In this document: in pieces, positions 9,007-17,178 of the stretch
Numbering within the stretch: position 1 is the first letter of the stretch
Layout: each line of letters opens with the position of its first letter
From: Gemmatimonas aurantiaca T-27
GTDB lineage: Bacteria > Gemmatimonadota > Gemmatimonadetes > Gemmatimonadales > Gemmatimonadaceae
Direction: 5' to 3'
Assembly: GCF_000010305.1 (NCBI RefSeq)
Contig: NC_012489.1
Coordinates: 62,001-126,000 of the forward strand
DNA length: 64,000 nt
The notes under the pieces: model-generated
Database searches by the model: none
What the model was told of the DNA's origin: nothing
The model's input: the letters and a program-made list of their open reading frames with translations, nothing else
Program-made: the position numbers and the translations under genes

Positions 9007-9639
9007 TCAGATTTTAGAGACGCTCAAGACCATAGTCGCGATTCGCCCATCATCGCGACTGCAGCCATAGACATCGACGTAGATGTGTTCAAGCCATTGC
9101 CGCACGAGTCCAGGAGACAGCACTTCCTCGTGTTCTTTCCAATACAGCAACAGATCCATTGTCGGAGGTTCCGCACTTCCGACCATCGGCATCCGATAGT
9201 CGAGATGCGGTATCTGCCGGCAACCATGCCTGAAGTAGAACTCCTTCCTGCGCACGCGGAGTGCTCGGTCGGGTGTGTCCTCCCGTTCCGAATCCACTTC
9301 GACCAGCATGGGCAATTCCCCTGCGAGCTCGGCGGCCTTCCGGAACAACTTCGAACCCAATCCCCCGTTGCGGGCCGAACTCGTCGTGGCCATGTACTCG
9401 AGCAGTCCGAGGGAATGGGCCGTCGACAGGAAGAGTATGAAAAACGCGACAATGTCGTTGTTCATCTCGAGCCCAACGATCCGGTAGTCCGCGCGCGTCA
9501 CGAGCGCGGCGATGGCTTCACGAGACTTACGTTCGTATTCCGGTATCGACGCTTCGTATATCGCGAAAAACTGCGCGAAGGCGTCGCTTCCGGGATCAGT
9601 GATCAGCGTGAACGATGCTTCCGGATCGCCAGCAGACAT
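9007..9639 (-). CDS. GNAT-family N-acetyltransferase
   Basis: About 210 residues from the ATG at 9639 (alternatives at 9654 or a longer form to 9756). The GNAT fold is seen in the strand YRIVGLEMNNDIVAFFILFL, then LEYMATTSSARNGGLGSKLFRKA. The latter contains the R/Q-x-x-G-x-G/A acetyl-CoA pyrophosphate loop (RNGGLG). EFYFRHGCRQIPHLDYRMP is the usual late beta-bulge segment. It should acetylate an amine using acetyl-CoA in the cytoplasm; the substrate is unknown. It lies upstream of, and is probably cotranscribed with, the membrane-anchored protein, in the same lower-GC patch. Confidence 0.7.
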   Translation of the reverse strand: MSAGDPEASFTLITDPGSDAFAQFFAIYEASIPEYERKSREAIAALVTRADYRIVGLEMNNDIVAFFILFLSTAHSLGLLEYMATTSSARNGGLGSKLFRKAAELAGELPMLVEVDSEREDTPDRALRVRRKEFYFRHGCRQIPHLDYRMPMVGSAEPPTMDLLLYWKEHEEVLSPGLVRQWLEHIYVDVYGCSRDDGRIATMVLSVSKI

Positions 9640-9786
9640 TTGCGGCCTGACCATCGAGGGGTGCAGACGCGAACGATGTGACTCCCGCTCGGTTCTGCAG
9701 GGGCAGATAGCAACTTCGATGGCCCATACGTTGCGGCGCCCGGTGAAACGTGTCAACCAGCCGTGCTGGGCGTAACGACCGTGCGA

Positions 9787-10341
9787 TCAGGTGGCGGTGG
9801 TGTTCTGTTTCGAAGCCTGCGCAAAGAGCACGGCGGCAAAGGCCAGTTCAATGCCGGCCCCGGTGAATGCCGCCCAGGATGGTCGCACAAGCAGCACGGC
9901 GAGCAACAGACCGGCGACACCGAGGGAGGCACCAAGCACCCAGTAGACGCGGAGCCCGTAGAGTGTGCGGAATGTGAGGTAGCGTCCGCCAATCAGGAGT
10001 AGCATGGTGGGAAAGAACCACTGCAGACGCACCACATGCATGCCCCATGCAATGGCAATGCCGGCCAACAGCCAGAACGTGCCTTCCATGGCCAATGTGC
10101 CGAGCGGATTGCCTTTGGTGTGAGCGCCCGGGCGTCTCAGCGTTTTGGTCAGCAACACGCTGAGTGGATGTATCAGCATACCGCCGACCAGCAGCGCATA
10201 CACCGCCGCCGTGTCCGATCTGACCACGCCGATCAACGCCGCAGTGAGCCACACCAGACCGGACACCAGAACACCGGGAGCGCCGTGCAGGTAACCGTGG
10301 CGCATATCGGCTTGGGCAACGGCAAACGATGTATCGGACAT
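9787..10341 (-). CDS. Multi-pass membrane protein, DUF7010-like
   Basis: 184 residues with about five hydrophobic segments (near residues 22-42, 46-66, 83-103, 108-125, 133-175). The start ADMRHGYLHGAPGVLVSGLVWL and the overall layout match small inner-membrane proteins I associate with DUF7010; the family name is from memory. No active-site motif is visible, so function is unknown. A second protein with the same topology occurs at 36470-37027 in this window. The gene is monocistronic as far as can be seen. Confidence 0.55.
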   Translation of the reverse strand: MSDTSFAVAQADMRHGYLHGAPGVLVSGLVWLTAALIGVVRSDTAAVYALLVGGMLIHPLSVLLTKTLRRPGAHTKGNPLGTLAMEGTFWLLAGIAIAWGMHVVRLQWFFPTMLLLIGGRYLTFRTLYGLRVYWVLGASLGVAGLLLAVLLVRPSWAAFTGAGIELAFAAVLFAQASKQNTTAT

Positions 10342-10426
10342 GAGCGAGTGAGCTTGGGCGAATAGGCTGAGACTACCGAAGTGTATCGGCGATTCCGCTG
10401 CTCGTCAGGTGCAACCATGGGGCAGG

Positions 10427-11152
10427 TCAACCCGTGCCAACGGGCTCGCCGATCCGGCCGTCGAACAGTGAAATGGTGCGATGTGCACGACTCGCATAGC
10501 GGGCATCGTGAGTGACCATCACCAGCGTAGCGCCATCGGCGTGCAACTCCGATAGCAATGTCATGACGGCATCCCCACTGGCGCTGTCGAGATTGCCCGT
10601 GGGTTCGTCGGCCAATAGCAGCACCGGGTCACCCGCTACAGCCCGTGCCACCGCGGCACGTTGTTGCTGGCCGCCTGACAGTTGCGAGGGATAGTGATTC
10701 GCCCGGTGCGCCAGTCCGACGCGCTCCAGCGCATCGGCAACCCGCGCCTCCCGTTCTGCCGGGGCGATCCCACGATAGGTGAGTGGCAACGCTACGTTTT
10801 CACCCACCGTGAGATCGGTGATGAGGTTGAACTGCTGGAAAATGAAGCCGATCTGCTGGAGTCGTACGTCGGCGCGGGCGTCCACGCCCAGTGCACTCAC
10901 TGGTGTGCCGGCCAGCAGGTAGTGGCCGCTGCTCGGCGTGTCGAGCAAGCCGAGTATGCTGAGCAAGGTGCTCTTGCCGCTGCCACTGGGTCCCTCGATA
11001 CTCACCCAGTCTCCACGTTGTACCTCGAGAGATACATCCTGCAGTGCGTGAGTATCGATCTCGTCGGTAGCGAACACCTTGCCGATACCTTCGAGCTGCA
11101 CGATGCACGGCAAAGACGTTGCCCCAAGGGTTTGAGATGTGGTCATCGTCAT
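10427..11152 (-). CDS. ABC transporter ATP-binding protein (MacB/LolD type)
   Basis: 241 residues from the ATG at 11152. All ABC ATPase motifs are present: Walker A GPSGSGKST (54-62), Q-loop FIFQQFNLI, signature LSGGQQQR, Walker B LLLADEPTGNLD, and the switch histidine in MVTHD. The FNLI-DLTVGENV segment and size fit the MacB/LolD/FtsE branch, which powers mechanotransmission or lipoprotein/peptide extrusion rather than import. Its ATG shares one base with the stop of the permease gene (TGATG), so it is translated with it. It is the third gene of the padR operon. Confidence 0.85.
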   Translation of the reverse strand: MTMTTSQTLGATSLPCIVQLEGIGKVFATDEIDTHALQDVSLEVQRGDWVSIEGPSGSGKSTLLSILGLLDTPSSGHYLLAGTPVSALGVDARADVRLQQIGFIFQQFNLITDLTVGENVALPLTYRGIAPAEREARVADALERVGLAHRANHYPSQLSGGQQQRAAVARAVAGDPVLLLADEPTGNLDSASGDAVMTLLSELHADGATLVMVTHDARYASRAHRTISLFDGRIGEPVGTG

Positions 11153-13851
11153 CAGCCCTCCCGTAGCGCACGCGCTGGTGGAATGTGGGCTGCGCGCATG
11201 GCCGGCACCCAGGCGGCAACAGCCGCGGCAACCAGCAAGGTGATGGCGGCGATGAGAATGGCTCGTACATCGCGGGCCGGTGTCTCGAACAGTTGTGACT
11301 GCAGGTATGGTGCAAGCAGAATGGTCAGTGCCACGCCAATGCCCACGCCCAGTACGCTGATGCGCATGGTGTCCATGAACACCAGTCGCACGATAGCCTG
11401 ATTGCGCGCGCCCAATGCCAGACGCACCGCCAGCTCGTGCGCGCGGCGGGTCACGTCGTACGCGATGATTGCCGACAACCCGCCACAAGCCAATACCAGC
11501 GCCAGCACTCCCAGTGTGGTAAAGAGCAGCGCACTCACCCGCCAGGAGCGCAACAACGGGTCCACCACCTGCGCGAGCGGCAGTGGTGTGACATAGCTGT
11601 CAGCCGGCAACAGGGGCTGCAGCGCGCGGCGCACCTGCTCGGCGTTTGCCGCGGCATCTCCCGAGACACGTACCACGATGCCACCATCACCACGACGTGC
11701 CTGCGTGGCCGGGATGTAGTACTGATTGCCCGCATCTTCGAGCAGGCCATCACGACGGATGGCGGCGGCCACACCCACCACGCGGGCGCACGGCGCATCT
11801 GCGGAGCCGGCACGCAGACATTCGCCAATGGCATCACGTCCAGGCCACATGCGTGCTGCCAGAGAATCACTCACGACCACCACGGGCTCACTGCCCGTCT
11901 GATCACTCTCCAGGATGCCACGACCACGCAACAACGGGGTGCCCATGGCAGCGAAATACCCGGGGCTCGCGGCCTGTTGCACCACACGCCAGTCGCGTGG
12001 GAGCGAATCTCCACTACTGCGAAATACCCGCGGTGAGCGCGCATTCCAGAACGGCACGCTCGACATCCGCGACACCTGCATGACGCCGGGAATGGTGCGC
12101 GCGGCATCCATCAGGCGCGTGAGCAGCGCCTCCCGTTCATCGACAGAGAGCGATACCGCACGTTCCTGTGGGCGCAGATACAGCAAATGCGCGACATCGT
12201 AGCCCAGCGGCAAGGCCTGCACCCGTCGCATGCTGTGCACGAAGAGCAAGGCACCCACCAGCAGCATCACCGACAACGCAGCCTGCAGGCCCAGCAACAC
12301 GCGTCGTGTGAACAACGACTCACGACTGCCTGCTCGGGCGCCGGCCTTGAGGCCCACCGCCACAGGACGCGTGAGCGCCGTCCATGCGGGATAACACCCC
12401 GCCAGCACTCCTGCTGCCAGCGCAAGTCCGCCGGCCGCCATCATCACACGCCAGTCGACCAACGGACCCGTGCCATCACGGGGCACACCAAGTACGAGAC
12501 GACGCAGCAGGTTGCCGGACCACGCGGCCATCACGCTGCCCACCACACCACCGGCGAGCGACAATACGAGGCTCTCGGTGAGCAATTGCTGGGCGAGTCG
12601 CCAACGTGACACTCCCAGCGCACTGCGCACGGCAAATTCGTGCACTCGTCGATCGGCATGTACCACCAGCAGGTGCGCCACATTCGCGCAGGCAATGAGC
12701 AGGATGACCACACCGACGCCGGCCAACCACACCACGATGTTGCCATTGCGCGAGCGTTGTGGACCGCGCTCGGGCAGCATGTGCGCCGCGATGGCACGCG
12801 CTGGTACTTCATTGACAGCCGGCGTGCGCGACAGCTCCTGCATCGATTGTGCGCGGCTCTTGAAGTACGCCTGTGTCAAGTCGGAGGTAGCCTGCTCCGT
12901 GCTCACCGACGGCTTGCGACGCGCCACGATGGTCAACCATCCACCGCCATAGCTGCGGGCCCAGCGCCCCGGATCGTCAGGGCCCATCACGGTGGCGCCC
13001 ACCGTACTGAGTGGCACAAACACCGCGGGCGCGGCGCCGCGAGACAGCGCGCGGAAAGAGGGCGGTGCCACGCCGATGATCTGATAGCTCGTGGTACCGA
13101 CTTGCAGCATGGTGCCCAGCACATCGGAGCGGCCGCCATAATGTGTCTGCCAGAACGCATGAGACAGCACCACCACACGTTCGCCAGCGGGCGGTTGGTC
13201 TTCGTCGACGCGGAAGAAGCGGCCCAGCACCGGTCGCATGGTGAACATCGACCAGAATGCCGCACTGAACGCCGCGACGGGCTGCTCCTCGGCGTCAGCT
13301 CCGGTGCCGAGCACCGTGCCGCTGCTCGACCAGTACGTCGCCATCTGCGCAAAGCTGGAGGTGCCGTGCTCGAGATCGAGAAAGGTGCGGTAGTCGGTGC
13401 CCGGGTAGGGTTGCCCGTAGTCACCACCGGTAAACACCACGCGATGCATCTGATCGGCGTGCGCCAGCAGTGCTGGTGGCCGCAGCATGGTGCGATCCAG
13501 CAGATCGAAGATGGCGGTGGAGACACCGATCCCAATGGCAAATGTGCCGATCACGCCCGCAACGAGCATGGGAGCACGACGCAATTGTCGCAGGGTGAAT
13601 TGCACGTCCTGCACGACCTGGCTCAGCGCATGCAGTGGCGCGAGCTGGCGTTGCGCGGCGGCATGTGTGCTGTGATTGCCGAATCGCCGGCGCGCTGCAG
13701 CACGAGCCTCGGGTGGTGCATGACCATCGGCCCGCTGATGCATCTCCTCGAGGGAGAGGTGGAATGCTCGTTCGCGGGCGAGCTCTTCATCGTAGGCCGA
13801 GCGGTTGAGCAGCACATGCAGTCGATGACGCCATCCGTCGAAAATGGACAT
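11152..13851 (-). CDS. ADOP-type duplicated ABC permease (MacB-like/FtsX)
   Basis: 899 residues. An N-terminal 60-90 residue cytoplasmic extension (DEELARERAFHLSLEE, then ARAAARRRFGN) precedes QLRRAPMLVAGVIGTFAIGIGVSTAIFDLLD, the first TM and start of a MacB periplasmic core domain. Two FtsX-like permease units follow, each with the EFAVRSALG / ELAVRLALGA motif after the third helix of its set. This duplicated layout is the ADOP family described from Acidobacteria and also common in Gemmatimonadota. It probably exports an unknown compound or couples ATP hydrolysis to the periplasm. It starts 2 bp after padR. Confidence 0.85.
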   Translation of the reverse strand: MSIFDGWRHRLHVLLNRSAYDEELARERAFHLSLEEMHQRADGHAPPEARAAARRRFGNHSTHAAAQRQLAPLHALSQVVQDVQFTLRQLRRAPMLVAGVIGTFAIGIGVSTAIFDLLDRTMLRPPALLAHADQMHRVVFTGGDYGQPYPGTDYRTFLDLEHGTSSFAQMATYWSSSGTVLGTGADAEEQPVAAFSAAFWSMFTMRPVLGRFFRVDEDQPPAGERVVVLSHAFWQTHYGGRSDVLGTMLQVGTTSYQIIGVAPPSFRALSRGAAPAVFVPLSTVGATVMGPDDPGRWARSYGGGWLTIVARRKPSVSTEQATSDLTQAYFKSRAQSMQELSRTPAVNEVPARAIAAHMLPERGPQRSRNGNIVVWLAGVGVVILLIACANVAHLLVVHADRRVHEFAVRSALGVSRWRLAQQLLTESLVLSLAGGVVGSVMAAWSGNLLRRLVLGVPRDGTGPLVDWRVMMAAGGLALAAGVLAGCYPAWTALTRPVAVGLKAGARAGSRESLFTRRVLLGLQAALSVMLLVGALLFVHSMRRVQALPLGYDVAHLLYLRPQERAVSLSVDEREALLTRLMDAARTIPGVMQVSRMSSVPFWNARSPRVFRSSGDSLPRDWRVVQQAASPGYFAAMGTPLLRGRGILESDQTGSEPVVVVSDSLAARMWPGRDAIGECLRAGSADAPCARVVGVAAAIRRDGLLEDAGNQYYIPATQARRGDGGIVVRVSGDAAANAEQVRRALQPLLPADSYVTPLPLAQVVDPLLRSWRVSALLFTTLGVLALVLACGGLSAIIAYDVTRRAHELAVRLALGARNQAIVRLVFMDTMRISVLGVGIGVALTILLAPYLQSQLFETPARDVRAILIAAITLLVAAAVAAWVPAMRAAHIPPARALREG

Positions 13852-13853
13852 GG

Positions 13854-14207
13854 TCAGGCCTGCAACAGCCGCTCGATGGCGAGCGATACCTGTTCATAGT
13901 CAGCCATCCGCGCCGCGAGCTGTTTGCGTCCGCTGGCGGTGATGGTGTAGATGCGGGCCTGTCGACCGGTGGAGGTCTGTGCCCACTTCGCCGTGGCATG
14001 TCCCTTGTTGAGCAGACGTTCGAGGGCCGGATAGAGCGAGCCCTGCTCCGCCGACAACACACCATCGGTGACCCGCTGGATGTGCTGGGCGATCCCATAC
14101 CCGTGCATGGTGCCGACCGAGATGGTCTTGAGGATCAGCATCTCCAGCGTCCCGTTGGGCAACTCCCGCCGGGGCAGATCCTGCTTTGGCGTTTTCGGGG
14201 TGGGCAT
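13854..14207 (-). CDS. PadR-family transcriptional regulator
   Basis: 117 residues from the ATG at 14207. The winged-helix domain is evident: ELPNGTLEMLILKTI, MHGYGIAQHIQRVTDGVLSAEQGSLYPALERLLNKGHATAKW, then the wing TGRQARIYTITASGRKQL. PadR proteins repress their own operon and respond to small molecules or unknown signals. The gene is first in an operon with the ADOP permease and ATPase, an arrangement found widely in this group. A dyad 14 bp upstream of its start (14221-14241) is a good candidate operator. Confidence 0.85.
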   Translation of the reverse strand: MPTPKTPKQDLPRRELPNGTLEMLILKTISVGTMHGYGIAQHIQRVTDGVLSAEQGSLYPALERLLNKGHATAKWAQTSTGRQARIYTITASGRKQLAARMADYEQVSLAIERLLQA

Positions 14208-14220
14208 AGGTTGAATGACT

Positions 14221-14241
14221 ATAGGTAGGAGGTCTACATAT
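14221..14241. promoter_or_regulatory. Probable PadR operator
   Basis: A 21-bp dyad ATA-x-GTAG-N5-CTAC-x-TAT is perfect except for one base pair and the centre. It lies in the gap between padR and the divergent hydrolase gene, close to the padR start. PadR proteins usually bind AT-flanked dyads of this size over their own promoter. Autoregulation, and possible control of the hydrolase, are inferred. Confidence 0.5.
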
Positions 14242-14289
14242 GAAGACGGACTTCCCTTCTGACAGCCCCACCTGCCGGAGGGTTTACAT

Positions 14290-15228
14290 GTGGGCGTTGG
14301 CCGTTGTGCGATCCGCGCCGGAGGCCGGGTATTGTTGAGCATGTTGCCCCATGACCCTCAGGTGATCGAGACCGCCGCTGGCCCGGTCGAGTCTTTCGTG
14401 ATCGAAGCGACGAGCGACGCCGGTGCCCTGCCGGTGCTGGCGCTGCACGGCGGTATGGGCGGTCACGATCAAGCCTTTCTGCTGGCCCAAGCCGCACTGC
14501 CCGACTGGCGACGGCATCGTGTCATCGCGCCCTCTCGCGCCGGATACTTCGGCACGCCGCTGGCCGGTGGCGCCACGCCAGAGGCGCAGGCCGAGCGTCA
14601 TGTGGCTCTGTTGGACGTGTTGGGGGTGAAGCGTGCGCTGGTGATCGCGGTGTCGGCGGGCGGTCCCAGTGCATTGCATTTTGTGCTGCGCCATCCCGAG
14701 CGCTGTGCGGGGCTGGTGCTGGTGTCGGCGTGCACGGGCACACTGGAACCACCGGCGCGCATGCGGACGCGCTTGCCGCAGATGCAGCGCATGGCGCGAT
14801 ACCCGTGGCTCATGGCCCCGATGCGATGGCGCGCCACGATGAGCCCCGAGTCGGTGGCCAAACGATCCATTTCCGATGCGGCATTGCGTCGGGCGACGTT
14901 GGCCGATCCGATCGCAGGGTCACTGCTGCGGCAACTGCAGGTGGATACACTGACGCGCGTGGATCAGCGCATGGCTGGCACGATCAATGACATGGAGCAA
15001 TGTGCGCGGCTTGGCGCCATTCCGGTGGATGGTCTCACCGTGCCCGTATTGGTGGTGCACGGTGTGGACGACCCGGTGGTGCCTTTTGCGCATGGCGAGC
15101 GCGTTGCACAGGACGCGCCGAGTGCGGATCTGGTGGCCCTGCATGGCGGGGGACATGTGTGTCTGTTCACTCATGTCCGAGTGGTGCGTGTTGCGGTGGC
15201 GGGATTGCTGGAGCGCGTGGGCAGTTGA
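14290..15228 (+). CDS. Alpha/beta-fold hydrolase
   Basis: 312 residues from the GTG at 14290, which has GGAGGG seven bases upstream; the ATG at 14341 would give a 295-residue form starting nearer the fold. Fold landmarks: LALHGGMGGHDQAF (oxyanion loop after strand 3), AVSAGGPSAL (nucleophile elbow, Ser in VSAGG), HGVDDPVVPF (catalytic Asp) and HGGGHV (catalytic His). It is a cytoplasmic esterase/hydrolase of unknown substrate. It is divergent from padR and could share its operator region. Confidence 0.8.
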   Translation: MGVGRCAIRAGGRVLLSMLPHDPQVIETAAGPVESFVIEATSDAGALPVLALHGGMGGHDQAFLLAQAALPDWRRHRVIAPSRAGYFGTPLAGGATPEAQAERHVALLDVLGVKRALVIAVSAGGPSALHFVLRHPERCAGLVLVSACTGTLEPPARMRTRLPQMQRMARYPWLMAPMRWRATMSPESVAKRSISDAALRRATLADPIAGSLLRQLQVDTLTRVDQRMAGTINDMEQCARLGAIPVDGLTVPVLVVHGVDDPVVPFAHGERVAQDAPSADLVALHGGGHVCLFTHVRVVRVAVAGLLERVGS

Positions 15229-15244
15229 TATCCCGCACGCGCTC
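15211..15244. terminator. Stem-loop between convergent hydrolase and PLC-like genes
   Basis: GAGCGCGTG (15211-15219) pairs perfectly with CACGCGCTC (15236-15244) around a 16-nt loop. It spans the hydrolase stop codon and ends 17 bp before the stop of the convergent gene. It is probably a two-way terminator; no clear T-run follows. Confidence 0.45.
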
Positions 15245-15261
15245 CGCATGGGCAACGTTGT

Positions 15262-16401
15262 TCAGCCCAATCGTTCGACGAGCATTCCCATGAGCGATTC
15301 CTGAGAACTGATCTCTCCAGCCGCCACTTTGTTGAGATTGTAGATCAGGACGGATTTACTGATGTGCGCAAAATCGATCATGATGATGTTCGGCATGTAG
15401 CGCTTGATCTGCACCGCGCCCATCACGGCTGCGCCCCCGAAACCCAGGGGAGAATGCGCACTGACCCCGACACCCATACCCGCATCCCACGCCTCGAGGA
15501 AGCCACGCAGATTGGGCGGCAGCCACATTTCCTTGTCGCGGTTCTGGATGCTTTCCCGCAGTCCGGTTGTGGTCCAGTACATCATGCGAATCACGTCAGG
15601 TGGTATGAGGGACGCGTCTGACATGTTCTGCACCTGCTTCTTGGTGTTCGTGGTCAACTTCTTGCTGCGCGTGGTTTTCATCGCCGTCGCACCAAAATTG
15701 CCGTAGTACTGCAATCCTCCATAAACCTGCTGGTAGCCAGCATTGGGCGAGCTGCTGTCACCCTTGGCGAGGTTGGCGAATGTCAGAATGCCGGGATGCG
15801 GAACGCCATGCATCGCCTGATGTTCCGCTTTACCCTTCGGCGAGAAGAGGACCACGACCTTGCCGGCCAGGTCATTGAGCGTCTTGCGATTGACGTTGCC
15901 GCCGTCCGTATACATGTGCGCGCCCAGAATGTGAATGCAGGCGTCGGCGATCAGCGTCCAGTTCGTGCACTTGTCGAACTTGAGAATCAGAAATTCGGAG
16001 TTCGTGGCGGGTGCAGATACAAAATCCCGTGCCTGTGTCAGCACATCCTGCAGTGTCTCGCCCCAATCACCTGCCCGCAGGTGGGTATGGGTGACCTTCT
16101 GCGACAGGCCAGTTCCGCCGACGGCCTGATCGACCACCCTATGTTTGGACGAGTTCTTCACGAACGCACCGTCGGCATGAAACGTGCGCATCTGGAGTTC
16201 CTTCACGCCATTGTTCGTGACCGTTTTGGCAGCCACACGAATGTCGAAGAAACGCACACCGACGGCGGCCTGGCCGGCAATGTCCAGATTTTGCGTCTGC
16301 ACATTCTTGTCACCGGACGTGATGCCCGCGTCGTGAGTGCCGACCATGACGATGTCATTGAGTCGCTTCCCGCCGCCGAGGTCCATATACCGAATGGTCA
16401 T
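15262..16401 (-). CDS. PI-PLC X-domain-like phosphodiesterase
   Basis: 379 residues. The N-terminus carries the bacterial PI-PLC signature: VGTHDAG (His23, first catalytic His) followed by GVRFFDIRV (Arg50, Asp53), then FHADG with His75 at the position of the second catalytic His. These enzymes cleave phosphoinositides or related glycerophosphodiesters. Bacterial members are normally secreted, but here the domain begins at residue 15 and no signal peptide is present, so it would stay in the cytoplasm or use another route. GC content is somewhat below that of neighbours. It sits alone between the hydrolase and the PEBP-like gene. Family assignment is good; the substrate is open. Confidence 0.7.
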   Translation of the reverse strand: MTIRYMDLGGGKRLNDIVMVGTHDAGITSGDKNVQTQNLDIAGQAAVGVRFFDIRVAAKTVTNNGVKELQMRTFHADGAFVKNSSKHRVVDQAVGGTGLSQKVTHTHLRAGDWGETLQDVLTQARDFVSAPATNSEFLILKFDKCTNWTLIADACIHILGAHMYTDGGNVNRKTLNDLAGKVVVLFSPKGKAEHQAMHGVPHPGILTFANLAKGDSSSPNAGYQQVYGGLQYYGNFGATAMKTTRSKKLTTNTKKQVQNMSDASLIPPDVIRMMYWTTTGLRESIQNRDKEMWLPPNLRGFLEAWDAGMGVGVSAHSPLGFGGAAVMGAVQIKRYMPNIIMIDFAHISKSVLIYNLNKVAAGEISSQESLMGMLVERLG

Positions 16402-16539
16402 GCCACATCTCCTGTCTGCACTTTATGTAAGCCACTCACCGACCTTCACCGCCTACGGATGATTGGCACTGAATTCCCATCTGGAAGTCCCCCAGCTTAG
16501 CACTCGGGAAAACTCCTCGCCATGCGCGAGATGGCCGTG

Positions 16540-17151
16540 TTACGGTGCGGGGCGGCGGAACAGGCCACTGTACACAGCCTTGCCCAGCACATGTCCCTGC
16601 ATGGCCTGAAACACTTTCGTGCGCGACTCGAAGGCGTCGGCGCCGGGCGTCACGTCGAGCTTCACATCGAGCGCATAGATCTCGAAGATGTAGTGATGCT
16701 TGGGGCCCGTGGCCGCCGCACCCGGTCCACGATACACGAGCCCCGTGGCGCTGTGCTGATAACTGCCGTCAGGCAACTGCGCGCCCTTCGGCTGGCCCTC
16801 GGTCATGCCCTTCGAAGACGCGGGAATATTCCAGACCACCCAGTGCGCCTGGTCTTCGGTGGTGCGATTTCGGGCGACGTCGAGGTCACGCATGTTCAGC
16901 ACAAATGACTGCGTGCCGGCCGGGACATTGGTCCAGTTGATCGCGGGGGACATGCCTTCACCGGGCGCCACGCCTGGAGCCGCCTGGCTGAATTTCACGG
17001 GAATGTCGGCGCCATCGGCAAAGCCCTGCACCGTGAGCACCATGGCCGGCGCTGGTGAAGCGGCCGCCGGTTGCTGCGCGGCCAATGGGGCGGCGGCAAA
17101 CGGCATGGTCACCAGAAGTCCGCTGACGACGATCGATGCAATGGTTCTCAC
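16540..17151 (-). CDS. Exported YbhB/YbcL-type (PEBP, Raf kinase inhibitor-like) protein
   Basis: 203 residues from the GTG at 17151, preceded by GGGGAG at proper spacing; a TTG at 17166 is the other option. A signal peptide ends at PLAAQQ. The PEBP core is clear: GEGMSPAINWTNVPAGTQSFVL, DQAHWVVWNIP, LVYRGPGAAATGPKHHYIFEIYALD. PEBP folds bind small anionic ligands through the HWVVW and GPxHHY segments. The bacterial role is poorly defined; here the protein is periplasmic or secreted. It appears monocistronic. Confidence 0.85.
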   Translation of the reverse strand: MRTIASIVVSGLLVTMPFAAAPLAAQQPAAASPAPAMVLTVQGFADGADIPVKFSQAAPGVAPGEGMSPAINWTNVPAGTQSFVLNMRDLDVARNRTTEDQAHWVVWNIPASSKGMTEGQPKGAQLPDGSYQHSATGLVYRGPGAAATGPKHHYIFEIYALDVKLDVTPGADAFESRTKVFQAMQGHVLGKAVYSGLFRRPAP

Positions 17152-17178
17152 GTGAAATCTCCCCAAGTTTGATTGTGT

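Noticed and set aside
12640-13899. Long open frame on the + strand within the permease gene
   Set aside because: Shadow of the ADOP permease; composition typical of antisense frames in GC-rich DNA.
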